Shown here piece by piece: positions 15,713-19,395 of a stretch of 19,395 nucleotides of DNA. Numbering within the stretch: position 1 is the first letter of the stretch; each line of letters starts with the position of its first letter. Origin of the DNA: Spirochaetales bacterium (GTDB lineage: Bacteria > Spirochaetota > Spirochaetia > ARS1246); the NCBI GenBank assembly GCA_016930115.1, contig JAFGHN010000103.1:1-19395 (forward strand), written 5' to 3'. Below the pieces are notes generated by a model. It made no database searches, had not been told where the DNA came from, and worked only from the letters and a program-made list of their open reading frames with translations. Both the position numbers and the translations under genes were made by a program.

Positions 15713-16453
15713 ATGAATGTGTTCGTTACCGGCGGTTCGCGTGGGATCGGAAGGGCAATCGTTCTCAAAATGGCGCAGGAAGGCCGGAACGTCGCCTTTA
15801 CCTACCGTAACAACAAGGATGAGGCCGATGCCACCATACGTCTGGTGTCACAATCCAACGCCGATGTTACCGTCGCGGCCCATCGTCTCGATGTGAAGAG
15901 CTCCGAGCAAGTTGAGAACGTGGTGTCGACGGTCCTGGATGATTTCGGCAAGATCGATGCGGTGGTAAACAATGCCGCAATCCTCCGCAACAACGCCGCC
16001 GCGCTGATGAGCGATGAGGAGTGGGACGAGGTTATCGCGGCCAACCTTTCGGGCCCGTTTTACGTTATCCGGGCGTTTCTCATGCACTTCATTGCCGAGC
16101 GTTTCGGAAGGATCATCAACATATCGAGCCTTGCGCAGGACGGCGCCAGCGGGCAGATTAATTATGCCGCGAGCAAAGCGGGTCTCATCGGTCTTACAAA
16201 ATCGATCGCCAGGGAATACGGGCCCAAAGGAATCAGCTGCAACATAGTGACCGTCGGCCTCGTGGAAACAGACATGGTTCGCGATAATTTAGCGGAACAA
16301 CTGTCTGAGGTCTGGCTCCAGTACTGTCCAATGAAACGTCTCGGGACTCCGGAAGAGATATCGTCCCTCGTTCATTACCTCACCACCCCGGAGGCGGGAT
16401 TCATAAACGGGGAAGTAATCCGCGTCTCAGGCGGGCTCACCTACGTACCTTGA
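15713..16453 (+). CDS. fabG: 3-oxoacyl-ACP reductase (FabG-type short-chain dehydrogenase)
   Basis: A 246-residue NADPH-dependent ketoreductase. The cofactor motif TGGSRGIG is at residues 6-13 and the NNA motif at 86-88. The catalytic set Asn111, Ser139 (NISS), Tyr151 and Lys155 (YAASK) is complete, and the C-terminus has the usual FINGEVIRVSGG. Length is typical of FabG. AAAGGTG lies about 8 nt before ATG 15713. Its place between the ketosynthase and HCS suggests it reduces beta-keto groups on the same carrier-bound chain, those not diverted to branching. Family membership is firm. ACP-linked rather than free substrate is inferred from context. Confidence 0.9.
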   Translation: MNVFVTGGSRGIGRAIVLKMAQEGRNVAFTYRNNKDEADATIRLVSQSNADVTVAAHRLDVKSSEQVENVVSTVLDDFGKIDAVVNNAAILRNNAAALMSDEEWDEVIAANLSGPFYVIRAFLMHFIAERFGRIINISSLAQDGASGQINYAASKAGLIGLTKSIAREYGPKGISCNIVTVGLVETDMVRDNLAEQLSEVWLQYCPMKRLGTPEEISSLVHYLTTPEAGFINGEVIRVSGGLTYVP

Positions 16454-16473
16454 ACGTGAGGAGAAATGCGAAA

Positions 16474-17706
16474 GTGAAACATCATATAGGAATCGAAAGC
16501 TTGAATCTGTACGGGGGCTCGCTCTATCTTGATCAGGAAAAACTCGCCCGTGCACGCGGACTCGACCCGGAAAAGGTAGTGCGGGATTTCCTCATCGATA
16601 CCCGTACGGTCATCCCTCCTTTCGAGGACACCGTCACCATGGGAGCGAACGCCGCTTTGCCTGTGGTCAAATCCGTCGACCGGGAGAGTATAGGGATGCT
16701 CATAGTCGGCACCGAGAGCTCGGTAGACTTCGGTAAGCCTATCAGTACGAACATAATGGGAGCCCTCGGGCTTGGTCCACATCTGCGGAATTATGAGACC
16801 AAACACGCGTGCTACAGCGGGGTCGCCGCTCTCGATACCGCGGTAAACTGGATAGCGTCTGGTTTGAACCGCGGGCGTAAAGCGCTGGTGATCTCAACGG
16901 ATTTCAGCAGGATGCATCTGAACACCAAGGAAGAATTTGTCCTCGGCGGGGTTGCCGCTGCAGCCCTGGTCAGCGAACAGCCGCGGATTGTCGAATACGA
17001 GATCGAAAAAAGAGGCACCTGGTCTTCCGATGTCTATGATACCTTCAGGCCGAGCGCCCGGGAAGAAATGGGAAACAACGAAGTGAGCCTTTTCACCTAT
17101 ATGGACGCCATTGAAGGCGCCTATCTGCACTACCGGCGGATGTCCGGTGAAGAGGGTTCTCCGGAGGAGCTTTTCAGTTACCTCGCCTATCATACGCCCT
17201 TTCCGGGTATGGCGTTCCAGGCCCACCGGACACTGCTCAACCTCGACGGGCGGAGACCGAAAGACGAGGTGATGAAGAGTTTCGATGCGAAAGTCGTCCC
17301 CGGTCTCAAATACGCAAGAAGAGTGGGAAGCACCTACGGCGCCTCCAATTTTGTCGGGCTTGCCGGTATAGCAGGCTCTGTGGGAAAGACAAACGGCCGT
17401 GCCCGGATCGGTTTTTTCTCATACGGTTCAGGAGCTATCGGTGAGTTCTACAGCGGGGTCCTCTGCGACGGCGCTGCGGAAGCGATTGCATCGATGGCAA
17501 TAGACCGGACGCTTGACGAGCGCACCGAAGTGAGTGTCGATGAATATGAGACCATCGAAAGAACCCGGGAAAGCTACATAGAGAATCCGGATTTTGAGCC
17601 CGACCTTTCCCTTCCCGCAGGGTTATACTCACGATTTTACGGGGGGAAACGGCGGCTCATACTCAAGAACGTAAAGAACTTCTACAGGACCTACGAGTGG
17701 AGCTAA
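16474..17706 (+). CDS. pksG: HMG-CoA synthase homologue for polyketide beta-branching (HCS, PksG-type)
   Basis: A 410-residue enzyme of the HMG-CoA synthase family that adds the acetyl carbon of acetyl-ACP to a beta-keto group on a carrier-bound chain. The catalytic Glu81 (GTESSVDFGK), Cys113 (KHACYSG) and His240 (LAYHTPFPG) are all present, and FFSYGSG and EFYSG near the C-terminus are family signatures. By memory it is closer to PksG of Bacillus subtilis than to mevalonate-pathway synthases: the start IGIESLNLYGGSLYLD parallels PksG, and the ECH1 and ECH2 neighbours are the diagnostic context. I chose GTG 16474 because GAGGAG precedes it by 10 nt and the resulting N-terminus aligns with PksG. 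Extra in-frame codons upstream run into the ketoreductase stop. Confidence 0.92.
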   Translation: MKHHIGIESLNLYGGSLYLDQEKLARARGLDPEKVVRDFLIDTRTVIPPFEDTVTMGANAALPVVKSVDRESIGMLIVGTESSVDFGKPISTNIMGALGLGPHLRNYETKHACYSGVAALDTAVNWIASGLNRGRKALVISTDFSRMHLNTKEEFVLGGVAAAALVSEQPRIVEYEIEKRGTWSSDVYDTFRPSAREEMGNNEVSLFTYMDAIEGAYLHYRRMSGEEGSPEELFSYLAYHTPFPGMAFQAHRTLLNLDGRRPKDEVMKSFDAKVVPGLKYARRVGSTYGASNFVGLAGIAGSVGKTNGRARIGFFSYGSGAIGEFYSGVLCDGAAEAIASMAIDRTLDERTEVSVDEYETIERTRESYIENPDFEPDLSLPAGLYSRFYGGKRRLILKNVKNFYRTYEWS

Positions 17707-18524
17707 ACACGCCGGTCGAGTCAACGGAAGATTCCGGGCTTCTCATTGTTACACTCAACCGCGGCAAGGAAGGAAACCCTCTTACCCCCCACTCGCTCTC
17801 GGCTCTTGAAGCTGCCTTTCGCAAAGCGTGCGCCGACCCGGCCATACGGGTTATTCTGCTCCGTTCCAACGCTGATACTTTCTGCACCGGGATGGATCTG
17901 CCTTTGCTCGCGGACAACGGCGGTGACATGACCGCGCTCGAGGAGGCCGTCACGAGCTATAGTTCGGTGCTCAACGCGATCTATGCTTGCGACAAACCGG
18001 TAATCTGCTGCGTTTCCGGGGAGGTCCGGGCCGGCGGTGTGGGCCTGGTATGCTGTTGTGATATCGTCTGCGCCACCGGCGACTCGGTTTTCTCCTTAAG
18101 CGAGGTGATTTTCGGTCTTGTCCCGGCCAATGTTTTTCCATACCTGCTGGGCTACAGGGTCACTCCTCAGAAAGCCCGTTATCTTGCCCTGACAACCCGA
18201 CAGCTTACGGCGGCGGAAGCACTTTCACTCGGCATTGTCGACGAATTGGCCGATCGAGGCAAAATGGAGCAAACGCTCAAAGCCAGAATCCGGCAGCTCA
18301 TGCGCTGCTCACCGGACGCTCTCTCCCGGGTGAAACGCGTTACCGCCGGGATGACCTGGAAGGATTTGCAGGATGCCCGCGCCATTGCGGTGAAAACTCT
18401 CACCGATATCGCGGCCGATCCCGCGGTGCTCGAGGCGATACGCGCCTTCAGGGAGGGGATGACGCCATCCTGGTTTTCAACGCATAAACCTTCCCAAAAA
18501 TTATTTCTGGAGGAACGCACGTGA
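17697..18524 (+). CDS. pksH: enoyl-CoA hydratase-like dehydratase of beta-branching (ECH1, PksH-type)
   Basis: A 275-residue crotonase-fold protein expected to dehydrate the HMG-like carrier-bound intermediate made by HCS. The oxyanion-hole segments are TFCTGMD (61-67) and SGEVRAGGVGL (107-117). The stretch FSLSEVIFGLVPANVFPYL closely parallels the corresponding part of B. subtilis PksH (FSLSELLFGLYPACVLPFL, from memory), which separates ECH1 from ordinary hydratases. It starts at GTG 17697, with AGGA 7 nt upstream, and overlaps the HCS gene by 10 nt. It ends overlapping the next start (GTGA), so all three cassette genes are translationally coupled. The protein has an N-terminal extension of about 12 residues relative to the core fold. 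Confidence 0.88.
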   Translation: MELNTPVESTEDSGLLIVTLNRGKEGNPLTPHSLSALEAAFRKACADPAIRVILLRSNADTFCTGMDLPLLADNGGDMTALEEAVTSYSSVLNAIYACDKPVICCVSGEVRAGGVGLVCCCDIVCATGDSVFSLSEVIFGLVPANVFPYLLGYRVTPQKARYLALTTRQLTAAEALSLGIVDELADRGKMEQTLKARIRQLMRCSPDALSRVKRVTAGMTWKDLQDARAIAVKTLTDIAADPAVLEAIRAFREGMTPSWFSTHKPSQKLFLEERT

Positions 18525-19270
18525 AAAATCCGGTAACTCTGGAAATCACCAAAGAAAAGATAGCCGTCGTGACGATGCAGGACACTGAAGGACAGAATGT
18601 ATTCTCAGATTATCTCATCAACGGTCTGATACGCGTTGTTGATGAGCTCGAGGAGAAACACCGGCCTCCGGTGATGGTTCTCCGCGGTCTGCCTGATGTA
18701 TTTTCCGGGGGAGCGGAAAAAGACACCTTAATCGGCCTTGCCGAGGGTAAACTCCACGTGAAAGATCTTCTTGTCTCGGAACGGTTGGTGAATACGCCGT
18801 TTCCCGTGATCGCTGCCATGGAAGGCCACGCCGTCGGAGGCGGTCTGATCATGGCGGTCTGTTGCGACATCGTTGTAGCGGCTCTGGAGAGCCGCTACGG
18901 GGCGGTATTTATGAACATGGGCTTCACCCCCGGGATGGGCTGCACAACTCTCCTGCAGGAACTTGTCGGCCCGTACATCGCAAATGAAATGATGTTTACG
19001 GGAAGACGTTTCAAAGGAAAGGAACTCGCCGGGAAAAGCACCAATATCAATTACATACTTCCCAAAATTGAAGTGATGGGCAAGGCGATGGATGTCGCTT
19101 TACAGGTGGCGGAGAAGAATATAGAATCGGTCTACCTTTTGAAATACGCACTATCAGCAAGAAAAAAGAAGTTGCTCATCGACGCGCGGGTCCAGGAGGA
19201 TTTTATGCACCGGCTGAGCTTTGGTTTCCCTGAGACAAAGGAAACCATCAAGAACTTCTACGTAGAGTAG
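18521..19270 (+). CDS. pksI: enoyl-CoA hydratase-like decarboxylase of beta-branching (ECH2, PksI-type)
   Basis: A 249-residue crotonase-fold protein expected to decarboxylate the glutaconyl-like intermediate from ECH1, leaving a beta-methyl or exo-methylene-type branch. Oxyanion-hole regions are FSGGAEK (61-67) and GHAVGGG (102-108). The sequences VIAAMEGHAVGGG and MGFTPGMGCT match the PksI/CurF-ECH2 type as I recall it. His230 (FMHRLSF) lies in a C-terminal helix where the characterised CurF decarboxylase has a functional His. Start GTG 18521 overlaps the ECH1 stop and has TGGAGGA just upstream. The short-chain dehydrogenase follows 6 bp after the stop. Which regioisomer of alkene it makes cannot be read from sequence. 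Confidence 0.88.
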   Translation: MKNPVTLEITKEKIAVVTMQDTEGQNVFSDYLINGLIRVVDELEEKHRPPVMVLRGLPDVFSGGAEKDTLIGLAEGKLHVKDLLVSERLVNTPFPVIAAMEGHAVGGGLIMAVCCDIVVAALESRYGAVFMNMGFTPGMGCTTLLQELVGPYIANEMMFTGRRFKGKELAGKSTNINYILPKIEVMGKAMDVALQVAEKNIESVYLLKYALSARKKKLLIDARVQEDFMHRLSFGFPETKETIKNFYVE

Positions 19271-19276
19271 CCTATC

Positions 19277-19395
19277 ATGATTCAGATTGATCTTGCCGGG
19301 CAAACCGCGCTCATCACGGGCGGGACCCTCGGCATCGGCAGGGCGACGGCGCTCCAGCTTTCCCTCGCCGGGGCGAAAGTCTTCGTCACCTGTAA
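19277..19395 (+). CDS. short-chain dehydrogenase/reductase, partial (3' end outside window)
   Basis: The first 39 codons of an open frame starting at ATG 19277, 6 bp after ECH2 and running off the right edge. The sequence begins MIQIDLAGQTALITGG and contains the cofactor-binding motif TGGTLGIGRA, followed by a helix and a strand (KVFVTC), a standard Rossmann N-terminus. The ribosome-binding site is weak, so it is probably coupled to ECH2. It would be a second reductase in the operon, acting on the same carrier-bound product or on another intermediate. Catalytic residues lie beyond the window. Confidence 0.8.
   Translation, partial: MIQIDLAGQTALITGGTLGIGRATALQLSLAGAKVFVTC

Overview
The window looks like a chromosomal segment of a free-living or host-associated spirochaete, with moderately high GC and dense coding. 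The assignment is inference. It rests on the style of the peptide-binding protein (short signal peptide followed by a Glu/Gly/Ala-rich mature start), an OppF with a long charged insertion, and a thioredoxin reductase of the form I recall from Leptospira, plants and fungi. No rRNA, tRNA, CRISPR array, insertion sequence or phage gene was seen.

Layout. (1) 1-1971, minus strand: an aldo/keto reductase followed 22 bp downstream by an L-fucose/L-arabinose-isomerase-like protein that runs off the left edge. (2) 2092-9421, plus strand: a complete oligopeptide-type (Opp/Dpp) ABC transporter in the order binding protein, two permeases, two ATPases. A strong intrinsic terminator and a likely second promoter separate the binding protein from the rest. 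Two small membrane-associated proteins are translationally coupled to its end. (3) 9539-11206, plus: an exported coiled-coil protein with a beta-rich C-terminal domain. (4) 11226-12221, minus: an atypical, enlarged nucleoside-diphosphate-kinase-like protein. (5) 12414-13367, plus: thioredoxin reductase. (6) 13481 to the right edge, plus: a tight operon of malonyl-CoA:ACP transacylase, ketosynthase, ketoreductase, PksG-type HMG-CoA-synthase homologue (HCS), PksH-type enoyl-CoA hydratase (ECH1), PksI-type enoyl-CoA hydratase (ECH2) and the start of a second short-chain dehydrogenase.

The most notable system is (6). HCS-ECH1-ECH2 is the polyketide beta-branching cassette, which adds an acetate-derived carbon at a beta-keto position and then dehydrates and decarboxylates it. 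Here it is a set of free-standing enzymes with its own transacylase, ketosynthase and ketoreductase, and no modular megasynthase or carrier protein appears in the window. The ketosynthase keeps its catalytic Cys, whereas the ketosynthases of characterised cassettes (PksF, CurC) carry Ser and act only as decarboxylases. The operon could be a small iterative pathway making a beta-methyl-branched acyl product, or the leading part of a larger trans-AT polyketide cluster that continues to the right. Its ACP and downstream genes are the key missing pieces.

No stretch longer than about 200 bp lacks a gene. The intergenic regions hold promoter candidates for oppA, the aldo/keto reductase, oppB and trxB, a tandem 13-bp repeat before trxB, and a short CAGG repeat before the polyketide operon.
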